A stretch of DNA of 64,000 nt from CAWCLK01 sp963796225 (GTDB lineage Bacteria; Actinomycetota; Nitriliruptoria; Nitriliruptorales; Nitriliruptoraceae). Shown here piece by piece: positions 1 through 9,160 of the stretch. The translations under genes and the position numbers were made by a program. Every line of letters starts with the position of its first letter. Position 1 is the first letter of the stretch. Location of the stretch: NCBI GenBank assembly GCA_963796225.1, contig CAWCLK010000057.1:62001-126000 (forward strand), given 5' to 3'. Under the pieces are notes generated by a model. That model made no database searches. It worked only from the letters and a program-made list of their open reading frames with translations, and was not told where the DNA came from.

Positions 1-351
1 GATCCCAGCCAGCCGGCGCGGGGCGTAGTGCGTCATGAACAGCGCGATGGCCACCGCGACCGGGACGGCCAGCAGCAGGGCGATGATCGACGCCCAGATC
101 GTCCCGAACAGCAGTGGCCACACGTAGTCGACGAAGCCGGTCGCGTTCGGCAGGTCGTCGGGGCCGGCCGAGAAGGCCGGCACCGACTGGACGAACAGGA
201 ACCACGCGACGCCGGCGAGCGTGACGAGGATGAGTACCCCCGCCCCCGTGGTGAGGCCCTTGAACAGGCGGTCCTGCGACCGGGTCGGTCGCTCACCGGC
301 CAGGTCAGGACCGTCCACGGGGGCGGACGGCGCGGTCTCCGTCGTGCTCAT
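1..351 (-). CDS. pstC: Phosphate ABC transporter permease PstC, 5' part only
   Basis: Membrane subunit of the high-affinity phosphate importer PstSCAB. Translation starts at the ATG at 351 and the window edge cuts the gene after 117 codons. Residues 1-30 are a hydrophilic tail, a first membrane helix lies at about 33-55, and residues 79-105 (PLLFGTIWAS, then a hydrophobic stretch) are the beginning of the permease core as in PstC proteins. It lies 30 bp downstream of pstS on the same strand, so the two are one operon; pstA and pstB should follow beyond the edge. The identification rests on similarity seen by eye plus the pstS neighbour. Confidence 0.9.
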   Translation of the reverse strand, partial: MSTTETAPSAPVDGPDLAGERPTRSQDRLFKGLTTGAGVLILVTLAGVAWFLFVQSVPAFSAGPDDLPNATGFVDYVWPLLFGTIWASIIALLLAVPVAVAIALFMTHYAPRRLAGI

Positions 352-381
352 GTGTCGAAACGACTCCCTACGGTGCGGCGG

Positions 382-1506
382 TCAGCCCGCCGCCGTGATG
401 GACTCGATGACCGGCGTGAACTGGTCACGCAGGTCCTGCGAGATCGGGGCGGACCCGGCCGCGTCGGCCGCGGCCTGCTGGCCCTCCTCGGACCCGGTGT
501 AGAGCATGAAGGCCTTCACCAGGTCAGCGGTCGCCTGGTCCTCGTACTGCAGGCAGACGATGTGGTAGCTGACCAGCACGATCGGGTACACGCCCTCGGC
601 GGTGGTGTCACGGGTCAGGTCGAAGGCGAAGTCGCCCTCGGGGCGGTCGGCGGCGGGCTCGGAGACCTCGAGGATCTTGGCCGCGGCCTCCGGCGAGTAC
701 GGGACGTACTCCTCGCCGACCTTCACCGCGACGGTGCCGAGGTCGCCGACCTGTGACGCGTCGGCGTAGCCGATCGCGCCCTCGCCGGCGTTGACGGCCT
801 GGATGACGCCCGACGTGCCCTGGGCGCCCTCGCCGCCGGCCTCGGTCGGCCACGTCTCGATGACGTCGTAGGGCCACGCGTCGCCGGCGGCCTGCGTGAG
901 GTAGTCGGTGAAGTTCTCGGTGGTCCCCGAGTCGTCGGAGCGGTGGACCGGGTTGATGGTCGTGTCCGGCAGCTCGGCGTCCGGGTTCTGGTCGGCGATG
1001 GCCGGGTCGGTCCAGTTGGTGATGTCACCGGCGAAGATCCCGGCGATCGTGGCGGGGTCGAGCTGGAGGCCCTCGACACCCGGGAGGTTGTACGCCACGG
1101 CGATCGGGGAGACGTAGTGGGGGATGTCGACGGCCCCGCCGTCACCGGCACAGCGGTCGGCGGACTGCGCGAGCTCCTCGTCGTCCATGTAGGCGTCGGA
1201 CCCGGCGAACATCGCCCCGCCGGACAGGAAGGTCTCGCGCCCCCCGCCGGAACCGACGGGGTCGTAGTTGACGGTCACCTGCGGGTTGGCCTGCTGGAAC
1301 CCGGCGACCCAGCCCTGCATGGCAGCCGCCTGGGAGCTGGCCCCCGCCCCGTTCAGCGTGCCGGCGAGGTCCGAGGACCCACCGTCCTGGGAGGCGCCGT
1401 CGGTGGCGGTGTCGGAGCTGCCGCCGTCGTCGGAGCCGCAGGCGGCGGCGGTGAGTGCCAGGCTGGCCACCACGGCGGCGGTCAGCAGTCGGCGGGAGTG
1501 TCGCAT
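382..1506 (-). CDS. pstS: Phosphate-binding lipoprotein PstS
   Basis: Extracytoplasmic phosphate receptor that feeds the PstCAB permease. The start ATG at 1506 is preceded by AGGAG at good spacing; an in-frame start further upstream would add an unlikely leader. Residues 1-22 are a lipoprotein signal peptide ending at Cys23 (ALTAAAC), followed by a Gly/Ser/Asp-rich linker (24-48). The phosphate-binding signatures are visible: GAGASSQ at 53-59, GSGGGRETF near 85 and RSDDSGTTENF near 200. Length 374 aa is normal for the family. It heads the pst operon, and PHO-box-like repeats lie about 120 bp upstream, which suggests induction on phosphate limitation. Confidence 0.95.
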   Translation of the reverse strand: MRHSRRLLTAAVVASLALTAAACGSDDGGSSDTATDGASQDGGSSDLAGTLNGAGASSQAAAMQGWVAGFQQANPQVTVNYDPVGSGGGRETFLSGGAMFAGSDAYMDDEELAQSADRCAGDGGAVDIPHYVSPIAVAYNLPGVEGLQLDPATIAGIFAGDITNWTDPAIADQNPDAELPDTTINPVHRSDDSGTTENFTDYLTQAAGDAWPYDVIETWPTEAGGEGAQGTSGVIQAVNAGEGAIGYADASQVGDLGTVAVKVGEEYVPYSPEAAAKILEVSEPAADRPEGDFAFDLTRDTTAEGVYPIVLVSYHIVCLQYEDQATADLVKAFMLYTGSEEGQQAAADAAGSAPISQDLRDQFTPVIESITAAG

Positions 1507-1626
1507 CGAGTGGACTCCTTGGCGTTCGTGGCGTCGGGCGCACGACCGAGATGTCGGACGGAGGTCGGCTCCGTCGATCAGTGGTGCGGACGCTACGGAG
1601 GTCCGGCGAACGAGCCCGCACGTGGA

Positions 1627-1644
1627 GGTGACGGGAAGGTGAAC
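1627..1644 (-). promoter_or_regulatory. PHO-box-like direct repeats upstream of pstS
   Basis: Read on the minus strand, GTTCACC (1638-1644) is followed exactly 11 bp later by CGTCACC (1627-1633). Actinobacterial PhoP boxes are 11-bp direct repeats with a GTTCACC core, so spacing and sequence both fit. A possible -10 hexamer TAGCGT lies at 1590-1595. The site is 120-140 bp upstream of the pstS start. Seen in the sequence; PhoP binding is inferred. Confidence 0.55.
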
Positions 1645-1734
1645 GAGCGACCACAACTGTCCTTCGACGGCGCGAATCGGGGCCGGAAGGGGCCATGGCT
1701 ACCCTCAGCCCCCGTCCATGCCCCAGGAGACGAC

Positions 1735-2807
1735 GTGCAGACCTGGCCCGGCGACCGCGGCGGCCACCTGTGGCCCAAGGACCGTGAGGTGGTCCGCGAG
1801 GACGGGGCCCGCATCCGCTACACGGTGCGCGGCAACCCCGACGGCCCCTGGGTCGCGTTCTGTGCCGGGTTCATGTGCCCCGACAACTTCTGGGAGCACC
1901 TCGGGCCGTTGCTGCTCGAGCGGTACCGCTGCGTGTTCCTCAACTACCGCGGGGTCGGGGCGTCGACGGACCCACGCGAGCCCGGCTACCGCGGGTGGCG
2001 CCTGCGCCCCGGCGACTACACCATCGAGAAGTTCGCCGGCGACGTGCTCGCCGTGCTCGAGGCCGAGGGCGCCGAGGACGTCACGCTCATCGGCCACTCC
2101 ATGGGCTGCCAGGTCGCGCTCGAGGGATGGCGTCAGGCGCAGCACCGCATCGCGTCACTGGTGCTGGTGACCGGCCCCTACGCCTCCCCGCTGCACACCT
2201 TCTACGGCTCCAAGCTCGGGGCCCGGCTGTTCCCGGTCGCCTACTGGGGACTGCCCACGCTGCCCCGCCCCGTGCAGAAGCAGGTCGGCAAGGCCATGCG
2301 CCTGCCCATCGCCATGCCGGTCGCCCGGCTGATCCGGGCGTTGGGTCCCCACACCCCCGCGTCGAGGGCATGGCCGGCTACTTCCAGCACTTCGGCAACG
2401 TCGACCCGCTGGTCGTCCTGAAGATCGCCCGCGGCATGCACGACTTCGACGCGGGGCCGTGGCTGCACACCGTCGACGTCCCGACGCTCGTCCTCGTCGG
2501 CAGCGAGGACACGTTCAGTCCGCCCGAGCTCGGTGACGTGGTCATCCGCCACGTCCCCGACAGCGAGCTGGTCACCATCGAGGGCGGCACGCACGGGGCG
2601 CTGCTCGAGTTCCCCGCCGAGATCCACGATGCCATCGCCGACTTCCTGCACCGGTCGCTCGGCCACGAGCCCGTGGCCCCGGTGGCCAGCAGCGACCGCG
2701 CGGGCGCCCCGCCGCCACAGCGCCTGATCAGAGGGGTCGGCGCGACGCAGCCGCTGGGCGCGCCCGATCGCGACCCGTCGGCTCGCGCGCCGACGGGAAG
2801 TCAGTAG
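1735..2807 (+). CDS. Alpha/beta-fold hydrolase (frameshifted)
   Basis: Probable esterase/lipase-type hydrolase of unknown substrate. The GTG at 1735 is chosen because AGGAGA lies just upstream. The fold signatures are clear: nucleophile elbow GHSMG with Ser at about residue 122, the acid in GSEDTF, and the catalytic His in GGTHGALLE. The reading frame changes once, between about 2345 and 2375, in a C-rich run; the second part (VEGMAGYFQHFGN onwards) continues the domain without loss, so I treat it as one gene of about 356 residues. The last 45 residues are low-complexity. It ends convergently with glpX, overlapping its 3' end by 7 bp. Function beyond hydrolase is unknown. Confidence 0.75.
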
Positions 2808-3793
2808 GTCACCGAGGCGTACTCGCGCAGCTTCTCCAGCCGGTGGCGGGCGCGGACCACGCGGACGGTGCCGGACTTGGCCCGCATCATCAGCGTCTCG
2901 GTGGTGGCGCCCCGCCCGTCGAAGGTGACGCCCTCGACCAGCTGGCCCGGCGTGATGCCGGTGCAGGCGAAGAAGCAGTCCTCGGAGCGGACCAGGTCGT
3001 CGGTGTCGAGCACCTGGTCGACGTCGTAGCCGAGGTCGGTGGCCAGCGAGCGTTCCTCGTCGTTGCGGGGCCAGACCTTGCCCAGGATGCGACCGCCGAG
3101 GGCCTTGACGGCGCAGGCGGAGGTGACGCCCTCGGGCGTGCCGCCGATGCCGATGAGCATGTCGACCTCGGACTTGGCCTCCCAGGCGGCCATGACCGCG
3201 CCGGCCACGTCGCCGTCGGTGATCAGCTGCAGCCGGGCGCCGGCCTCGCGCACCTCGCGCTTGAGCTCCTCGTGGCGGTCACGGTCGAGCATGACCACGA
3301 CCATGTCGCGGACGTCCTTGCCGTTCGCGCGCGCGACCTTCTGCAGGTTGTCGGCGATCGGGGCGTCGATGTCGATGACGTCGGCCGCCGAGGGGCCGAC
3401 GACCATCTTGTGCATGTACACCAGCGGGCCCGGGTCGAACATGGTCCCGGCCGGGGCGGCCGCGAGCACCGCCAGGGAGCCGGGGCGCCCCTCGGCGAGC
3501 AGGCGGGTGCCGTCGACCGGGTCGACGGCGATGTCGACGCCCGGCGGGTTGCCGGTGCCCACGCGCTCGCCGTTGTAGAGCATCGGGGCCTCGTCCTTCT
3601 CGCCCTCCCCGATGATGACGGTGCCGTCCATCTCGACCGACTCGAGCATCTTGCGCATCGCGTCGACGGCGGCCTGGTCCCCGCCCTCCTTGTCGCCGGT
3701 CCCCTGCCACCGGGCGGCCGCGAGCGCCGCCGCCTCGGTCACGCGGACGATCTCGAGGGCGAGGTTGCGATCCGGGCGCTCGGGATTGGGCAT
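2801..3793 (-). CDS. glpX: Class II fructose-1,6-bisphosphatase GlpX
   Basis: Converts fructose 1,6-bisphosphate to fructose 6-phosphate in gluconeogenesis, in the cytoplasm. The start ATG at 3793 has AAAGG about 8 bp upstream. Of 330 residues, metal- and phosphate-binding motifs are seen at 62-68 (GEGEKDE), 91-96 (DPVDGT) and later GTPEGV, all typical of GlpX/class II enzymes. Length is normal. It lies about 97 bp downstream of the PhoU-like gene on the same strand, and may have its own promoter there. In actinobacteria GlpX is usually the only FBPase. Confidence 0.95.
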   Translation of the reverse strand: MPNPERPDRNLALEIVRVTEAAALAAARWQGTGDKEGGDQAAVDAMRKMLESVEMDGTVIIGEGEKDEAPMLYNGERVGTGNPPGVDIAVDPVDGTRLLAEGRPGSLAVLAAAPAGTMFDPGPLVYMHKMVVGPSAADVIDIDAPIADNLQKVARANGKDVRDMVVVMLDRDRHEELKREVREAGARLQLITDGDVAGAVMAAWEAKSEVDMLIGIGGTPEGVTSACAVKALGGRILGKVWPRNDEERSLATDLGYDVDQVLDTDDLVRSEDCFFACTGITPGQLVEGVTFDGRGATTETLMMRAKSGTVRVVRARHRLEKLREYASVTY

Positions 3794-3890
3794 CGTCGGG
3801 CCTTTGCGGTCGTGACGGGCTCGGCAGCCTAGAGCCGCGGCGCAGTGGTCCCACGGTCGAATTCTGCCCGCTCGGCCCCGCGCCCGGCGA

Positions 3891-4568
3891 TCACGTCTCG
3901 GACTCCTCCTCGCCGCCGGGCGAGTAGTCGATGAGGTCGAGCGGCTGCACCACGCCGGCGACCACGCCCTCGAGGTTGGCGACGATGCGCTTGAGGTAGC
4001 GGTACAGCAGGGCACGCGGGACGGCGAACCGGGCGTCGCCCGGCGAGCGGACCAGGTCGGCGACGACCTCGTCGTACTCGCGCTGCATCTCGCGGCTGCG
4101 GTCGAGGAAGGGCTGGCCGCGCTCGGCGTCCTCGGTGCGGAAGATCTCGGCGGCGGCCCACATCATCTCGGAGACCTCGTCGCGAGCCGCCCGCAGCTGC
4201 TCCGCGTCCTCCGACTGCGACATGTCCACGTCGTAGGTCGCGAGGTCGTAGATGTTCTTGGCGTTGTCGCCGATGCGCTCGACCTTGCGGCTGACCATCA
4301 GCACGACCAGGACCGAGGTGATGTCGCTGGTCCCGTGCACGCTGATGTGGACGACGAGCTCGCGCCGGACCTCGCGCTCGAGCTCGTTGATGCGGCGGTC
4401 GGTGCCGAAGATGTCGTCGGCCAGGGCCTCGGGCGCCGCCCCGGCCAGCAGGGCGCTCATGGCCTCGTCGAAGATGTGCCGGGCGTGGCCGAGCATCTCG
4501 GCGACGTGCCCGATCATCGTCTCGAGCCCCGGCTTCGCGCCGGCGCCCCGCAAGCTGTCCCAGATCAT
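3891..4568 (-). CDS. PhoU-domain protein paired with a Na/Pi symporter
   Basis: Helical PhoU-type protein of 225 residues. Start ATG 4568 has a strong site, AGGAGA, which overlaps the stop codon of the upstream symporter gene. The sequence is rich in acidic/helical heptads and has the PhoU-like metal-binding type segment SRKVERIGDNAKNIYDLA around residues 90-108. In many bacteria the PhoU domain is fused to the C-terminus of the Na/Pi-II symporter; here it is a separate gene 9 bp downstream, so a regulatory role on that symporter is likely. It could alternatively act on the Pst system. A direct assignment as the Pst regulator phoU is not warranted. Confidence 0.85.
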   Translation of the reverse strand: MIWDSLRGAGAKPGLETMIGHVAEMLGHARHIFDEAMSALLAGAAPEALADDIFGTDRRINELEREVRRELVVHISVHGTSDITSVLVVLMVSRKVERIGDNAKNIYDLATYDVDMSQSEDAEQLRAARDEVSEMMWAAAEIFRTEDAERGQPFLDRSREMQREYDEVVADLVRSPGDARFAVPRALLYRYLKRIVANLEGVVAGVVQPLDLIDYSPGGEEESET

Positions 4569-4577
4569 CCGGTTCTC

Positions 4578-5739
4578 CTAGCCGAAGACGAGCATGCCCA
4601 CGAGGGGGACGACGACGAACACCCCACCGATGTACAGCGTCAGCAGGCGCCGATCCTCGGCCATCCGGCCCGCCATCCCCTGGGCGATGCGGATCGGGAC
4701 GTTTCGGAGCACGGGCACACCGTAGAACAACAGGATCCCGGCCACGTTGAACAGGGTGTGGACCAGCGCGATGGTCAGGCCCTCGGACCCCTCGGTCGCC
4801 AGGCTGGCCAGCAGTGCCGTCAGCGTCGTCCCGACGTTGGCGCCCGAGCGTGATCGGGTACAGCGTCGGCAGGGTGATCACGCCGGCGGCGGCGATCGGC
4901 ACCAGCACCGAGGTCGTGATGCTGGACGACTGCACCGCCACGGTCGCAACCAGGCCGACCAGCATGGCGACCAGCCCGCTGCCGCCCCCGAGCACGCGGT
5001 TGAGCCGGACCTCCAGCGACCCGGCGACCAGGGCCTTCATGTTGCGTGTGATGAACGCCAGCGCGACGAAGATCGCGATCAGCCCGCCCGCGAGCAGCAC
5101 CAGCGCCAGCGCGGTGCCGCCGAGGCCCAGCCCCTCGAGCCCGCCGGTCAGCGCCTCGACCGGCTTCTCCACCGCGGCCTTCACGGGACTGTCGAAGTCC
5201 GCACCGCCACCCCCGGCCACCAGGCCGGCCAGCCAGTGGGCCGTGCGGTCGAGGATGCCTGTCAGCAGCTCGAGCGGCAGCAGCACCGCGACCGTCAGCA
5301 GGTTGAAGACGTCGTGGACGGTCGCGGCGGCGACGGCGCGCTTGAACTCGACGGGCCGACGGATGCTGCCGACCGACGCGAGCGTGTTGGTGACGCTGGT
5401 GCCGATGTTGGCACCCATCACCATCGGGACGGCCGCGCCGACGCTGAGCACGCCGGAGGCGACCAGGCCGACGATCGTGGACGTCGTCACCGACGAGGAC
5501 TGGACCAGCACCGTGGCCAGCACGCCGACGAACAGACCAGCGATCGGCGAGCTGACCCGCGTGAACAGCGCGTCCTGGACGTCGCTGCCGAGGGCGGCGA
5601 TGCCGTCGGACAGCAGTCCCACGCCCGCGAGGAAGACGTACAGCAGCAGGAGCACCAGCAGTCCCCGGGCCCAGCCGGGCAGGCCGGACCGGGTGCGCTC
5701 GGCGGCCAGTGCCGGTCCCGACGTGTCGGGGTGCTCCAC
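4578..5739 (-). CDS. nptA: Na+/phosphate symporter, NptA/PF02690 type (frameshifted)
   Basis: Polytopic membrane protein for sodium-coupled phosphate transport. Two copies of the QSSS motif of the Na_Pi_cotrans family are visible (VQSSSVTTSTIVG near residue 85, VQSSSITTSVLV near 270), together with GANIGTSVTNT in the first half. The start is a GTG at 5739. One extra base near 4848 breaks the frame after YPITLG; the second GAN-G-T repeat (GANVGTTLTALL) follows in the other frame and runs to a TAG at 4578-4580. Corrected length is about 386 residues, lacking the fused C-terminal PhoU domain, which is encoded by the next gene. Translationally linked to it. Confidence 0.85.
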
Positions 5740-5794
5740 TGCTCCATCCCCACGGTCGTCGGTCGTGTCGGGCGGAGCATAGGCACGGCGGCCG

Positions 5795-6959
5795 TCACGG
5801 GCCCGTCACCGCCGGGTCACCGCCGCCGGCAGCTCCGCGGACGTGCAGCGCTCGGCCGTCGAGCGCCGCGTCGGCCGCCCGGCGTGCCAGTGCCGGGCCG
5901 AGCAGGTTCCCGTGCCCGCTGTAGCCGCCGACGACGTGGACGCCGTCCTCCACGGTCTGCGCCACCGGCAGCTCGTCGGCGGTGAACGCCGCCCGGGCGG
6001 CCCAGCGATGGGTGACGGGCGCGGTGACGCCGAGGCGGGCCAGCTCGGCGTCGAGGTGGGCCTGCACGTCGTCGGTCGGCACGGGGCGCGGCGCCCCACT
6101 CGTGCCTCGCCACCGACGTCGCGTCCGCCGCCGAGCAGCACCTCGCCGGTCGGCAGCTGCTGGACGTAGTCGTAGCCCCATCGCCGGTACTCGGGGCGCG
6201 GGCGGGCGACCTCGGGTCCGGGGCGGTCGCCAGCATCTGCAGCCGGGCCGTCCGCACGCCCCGTCGCCGCGCCAGGTCCGGGACCAGCGCCTCCAGTCCC
6301 CCGTCGACCGCCACGACGACCGCCCGCGCAGCGACCTCGGTGCCGTCGTCGAGTCGCACCCCGCGCGGCGAGACGGCGGCGACCGGGGCCGGGGCGACCA
6401 GGCGCGCCCCCGCCTCGCGTGCCGCCGCGGCCATCCGGCGACAGCGGGCGACCGGATGGACGACCGCGTCGTCGGGGACCAGCAGCCCGACGCCCTCGGG
6501 GCCCTCGTAGTCCTCGGCCGGGAACCCGTCGTGCCGCAGGGCGGCCAGCTGGTCGGCGACGTCGACGCGCTCGACCGCGTCGGCCGCGAGCCGCAGGCTG
6601 CCCGTGCGTCGGGCCGTGGGTTCGGTGGCCACCTCCTCGTCGAGGAGATCCCGGGTCCAGGCGTAGGCGCGCACGGCCACGTCCCGCCCCAGCTGCGCCA
6701 CGGCGTCGTGGTGGAACAGCGCCAGGCCGGCGAGCAGGAAGCCGCCGTTGGCTCCGGCCGCCCCGGCGGCGATGCCGACCGTGTCGAGGCCGACCACGTC
6801 CGCGCCCCGCCGTGCCAGCCGCTCGCACGCCGCCAGGCCCGACGCCCCCAGTCCCACGACGACGACGTCGGCGCGGGCAGGCAGGCGCCCCGGCCCCTCG
6901 ACCTGGACCGGGGCGGGTGCCGCCAGGTCGAACCAGGCCGGGTGGGCCGTCGGCGTCAC
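5795..6959 (-). CDS. FAD-dependent oxidoreductase, DAO family (two frameshifts)
   Basis: Amino-acid-oxidase-like flavoprotein of about 388 residues. The GTG at 6959 overlaps the stop codon of the preceding gene (GTGA), so they are translationally coupled. The N-terminal Rossmann motif is VVVGLGASGLAACERL (about residues 21-36), followed by a glycine-rich GAAGANGGFLLAG; the C-terminal part has GGYSGHGNLLGPALARR, typical of DadA/GlpO-like proteins. The frame changes near 6220 and again near 6100; the peptide YRRWGYDYVQQLPTGEVLLG lies between them. All family landmarks survive, so sequencing indels are likely. The substrate cannot be told. Neighbours are an unknown protein and an acyl-CoA ligase. 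Confidence 0.75.
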
Positions 6960-7351
6960 GGCGCGATGTGGTCCCGGACGGCCTGCACCAGCCCGTCGAT
7001 GTCCGCCACCGTCACGGTCAGTCCGGGGTGCTTGAACAGGTCCTTCGAGACCAGCGCCCCGACGGGCTCGTGGAAGCACACGCACACGCCCGCATCGGTG
7101 TTGGTCCCGAAGGTGGCGCCGTGGTCGGTTCGCGAGCCCCGCGGCCCGATGGCCTTGAACCAGTGGTAGTCCCGGGTGACCTGCACGTCCTTGAGGTTGC
7201 TGACGGGGGTCTTCAGCCGCCACCGGCCGTAGCGCGCGTCGAAGAACTCGTCGTCGATGGTCACCGACGAGTTCTCGGGGCGGACGCCCAACAGCTTCAG
7301 CATCCCACGGAACCGGGGGTCGAAGGCGAACGCGAAGGTCTGCGACGGCAC
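6956..7351 (-). CDS. Conserved-looking protein of unknown function
   Basis: A 131-residue soluble protein I cannot place in a named family. The GTG at 7351 is preceded by AGGA at about 7 bp; this start gives VPSQTFAFAFDPRFRG. It contains a well-conserved-looking core with many aromatic and charged residues (DDEFFDARYGRW, RDYHWFKAIGPRG, GVCVCFHEPVG). The CVC pair is notable but single. No signal peptide or membrane segment is seen. It starts 26 bp after the acyl-CoA ligase and overlaps the DAO oxidoreductase by a GTGA junction, so all three are one operon; a role in acyl or amine oxidation is only a guess. Confidence 0.7.
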   Translation of the reverse strand: MPSQTFAFAFDPRFRGMLKLLGVRPENSSVTIDDEFFDARYGRWRLKTPVSNLKDVQVTRDYHWFKAIGPRGSRTDHGATFGTNTDAGVCVCFHEPVGALVSKDLFKHPGLTVTVADIDGLVQAVRDHIAP

Positions 7352-7377
7352 GTGGGGATCCTGATGTCGGGGTCGGG

Positions 7378-8910
7378 TCAGTGGACCTGCTTGTCGTAGC
7401 CCTCCCAGTAGGGCTCGCGCAGCTTGAACTTCTGCAGCTTGCCCGTCGCGGTGCGGTCCAGCACCTCGCGGAAGTCGACCGACGTCGGACACTTGTAGTG
7501 CGCCAGCCGGTCCCGGCAGTGGTCGATCAGCTCCTGCTCGGTGGCCTCGGCCCCCTCCTTCAGCACCACCAGCGCCGTGACGGTCTCGCCCCACTTCTCC
7601 GACGGGATGCCGATGACGGCCACCTCGGCCACGGCCGCGTGGCTGAACAGGGCGTCCTCGACCTCGATCGACGAGACGTTCTCGCCGCCGGAGATGATCA
7701 CGTCCTTCTTGCGGTCCTGGATGTTGACGTAGTTGTCGCTGTCGATGAACCCGCCGTCGCCGGTGTGGAACCAGCCGTCGCGGATGCTGGCGGCGGTCTC
7801 GTCGGGCTGCTGCCAGTAGCCCTCCATGACGACGTTGCTGCGGGCCAGCACCTCGCCCTCCTCGTCGACCCGCATGCGCACACCCAGGGCCGGGGCCCCG
7901 GCGCGGTTGAGCTTCTCGGCGCGCTGGGCCGCAGACAGGTCGTCCCACTCGGCGCGAGTGCGGTTGAAGGTCAGCAGCGGCGAGGTCTCGGTCAGCCCGT
8001 AGATCTGGATGAGCTCCCAGCCGAGCTCGGTCTCGATCCGCTCGATCGTGCGGGTCGGCGGCGGGGCGCCGGCGGTGATGACCCGGACGCGGTCACGGCC
8101 GGGGATCTCGCCCTCCCAGGACTCGGAGGCGTCCAGCACCGCGGCCAGCACCGCCGGAGCGGCGCACATCAGCGTCACGCCGTGCTCCTCGACGCGACGC
8201 AGGATCTCGGTGCCGTCGATCTTGCGCAGCACGACGTGCTGGCCGCCCATGCCGGTCACGGCGAAGGGCATCCCCCACCCGTTGGCGTGGAACATCGGCA
8301 GCGTGTGCAGGTACACGTCGCGGTCGCTGACCTGGGCGTGCCACCCGAACGTCGCCGCGTTGATCCAGATGTTGCGGTGCGTGATCTGCACGCCCTTGGG
8401 GCGCGCCGTCGTGCCCGACGTGTAGTTGATGGTCGCGGTCGCCGACTCGTCCGGGTGCCACACCCGTGGCGTGACGCCCTCGCGGAAGATCGCGTCGTCG
8501 TCCCGCCCGAACACGAGCACGTGCTCGACGTCGAGGTCCCCGAGGGTGTCCTCGAGTTCCGGGTCGATCCACACGACCGAGGCGCCGGAGTGGTCGACGA
8601 TGTAGTCGACCTCGGTGCGGTTGAGCCGGAAGTTGACCGGCACGAGGATCCGCCCCGACCCGCAGACCCCGAAGAAGGACACCAGCAGCCGGGCCGCGTT
8701 CTGCGACACGATCGCCACCCGGTCGCCGACGCCGATGCCGAGCTCGTCGAGCGCGGCGGCCTGCGCGTCGGCCAGCTCGCCGATCCTGCGGTAGGTCAGC
8801 TCCCCCAGCGATGGTGCGGGCTGGTCCGGTTCGTCCACCACACCGATCCGGTCGCCGTAGACGGTCACGGCACGGTCGAGGTGGTCCTGCACGGACAGGG
8901 GGACGAACAT
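7378..8910 (-). CDS. AMP-dependent acyl-CoA ligase
   Basis: Activates a carboxylic acid to its CoA thioester through an acyl-adenylate. Start ATG 8910 follows GGAG at 7 bp. Of 510 residues, the adenylation motifs are all present: phosphate-binding YTSGTTARPKG (163-173), YGLTETSPL (A5), DGWFHTGDGGFID (A7), DRKKDVIISGGENVSS (A8) and the C-terminal lysine segment ATGKLQKFKLR. The sequence most resembles medium/long-chain fatty-acid ligases of the FadD-like type, but the substrate cannot be fixed from sequence. It is the first gene of a three-gene operon with the unknown protein and the flavoprotein. Confidence 0.9.
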   Translation of the reverse strand: MFVPLSVQDHLDRAVTVYGDRIGVVDEPDQPAPSLGELTYRRIGELADAQAAALDELGIGVGDRVAIVSQNAARLLVSFFGVCGSGRILVPVNFRLNRTEVDYIVDHSGASVVWIDPELEDTLGDLDVEHVLVFGRDDDAIFREGVTPRVWHPDESATATINYTSGTTARPKGVQITHRNIWINAATFGWHAQVSDRDVYLHTLPMFHANGWGMPFAVTGMGGQHVVLRKIDGTEILRRVEEHGVTLMCAAPAVLAAVLDASESWEGEIPGRDRVRVITAGAPPPTRTIERIETELGWELIQIYGLTETSPLLTFNRTRAEWDDLSAAQRAEKLNRAGAPALGVRMRVDEEGEVLARSNVVMEGYWQQPDETAASIRDGWFHTGDGGFIDSDNYVNIQDRKKDVIISGGENVSSIEVEDALFSHAAVAEVAVIGIPSEKWGETVTALVVLKEGAEATEQELIDHCRDRLAHYKCPTSVDFREVLDRTATGKLQKFKLREPYWEGYDKQVH

Positions 8911-9126
8911 CGCGAGCTCCCGGGTCGACGTCCCCGGCCATGCAAGCACCGTGCTCGACGACCTGCCGGACGGATCGCGGGCCGATGGGCCCGGTCCGGT
9001 CGGGGCGATGGCCCATCGCGGGGCGTGGGTGCCGGATCGGCCTGTCCCGGGCATGACCGCGCCGCCGCCCCGGACCGCACGTCTGCCCGAGCGCCGGTCG
9101 GGGCGCTCGGGTGACGTGGCTGGTGG

Positions 9127-9160
9127 GGTCAGGCGGGTTCGAGGGTCAGGCGGGTTCGAG
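9127..9160. repeat. 17-bp perfect tandem duplication at a gene's 3' end
   Basis: The 17-mer GGTCAGGCGGGTTCGAG occurs twice back to back (9127-9143 and 9144-9160). The second copy holds the last codons and stop of the DUF222/HNH gene, the first copy repeats them just downstream of the stop. It looks like a recent slippage duplication without effect on the protein. Confidence 0.9.
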
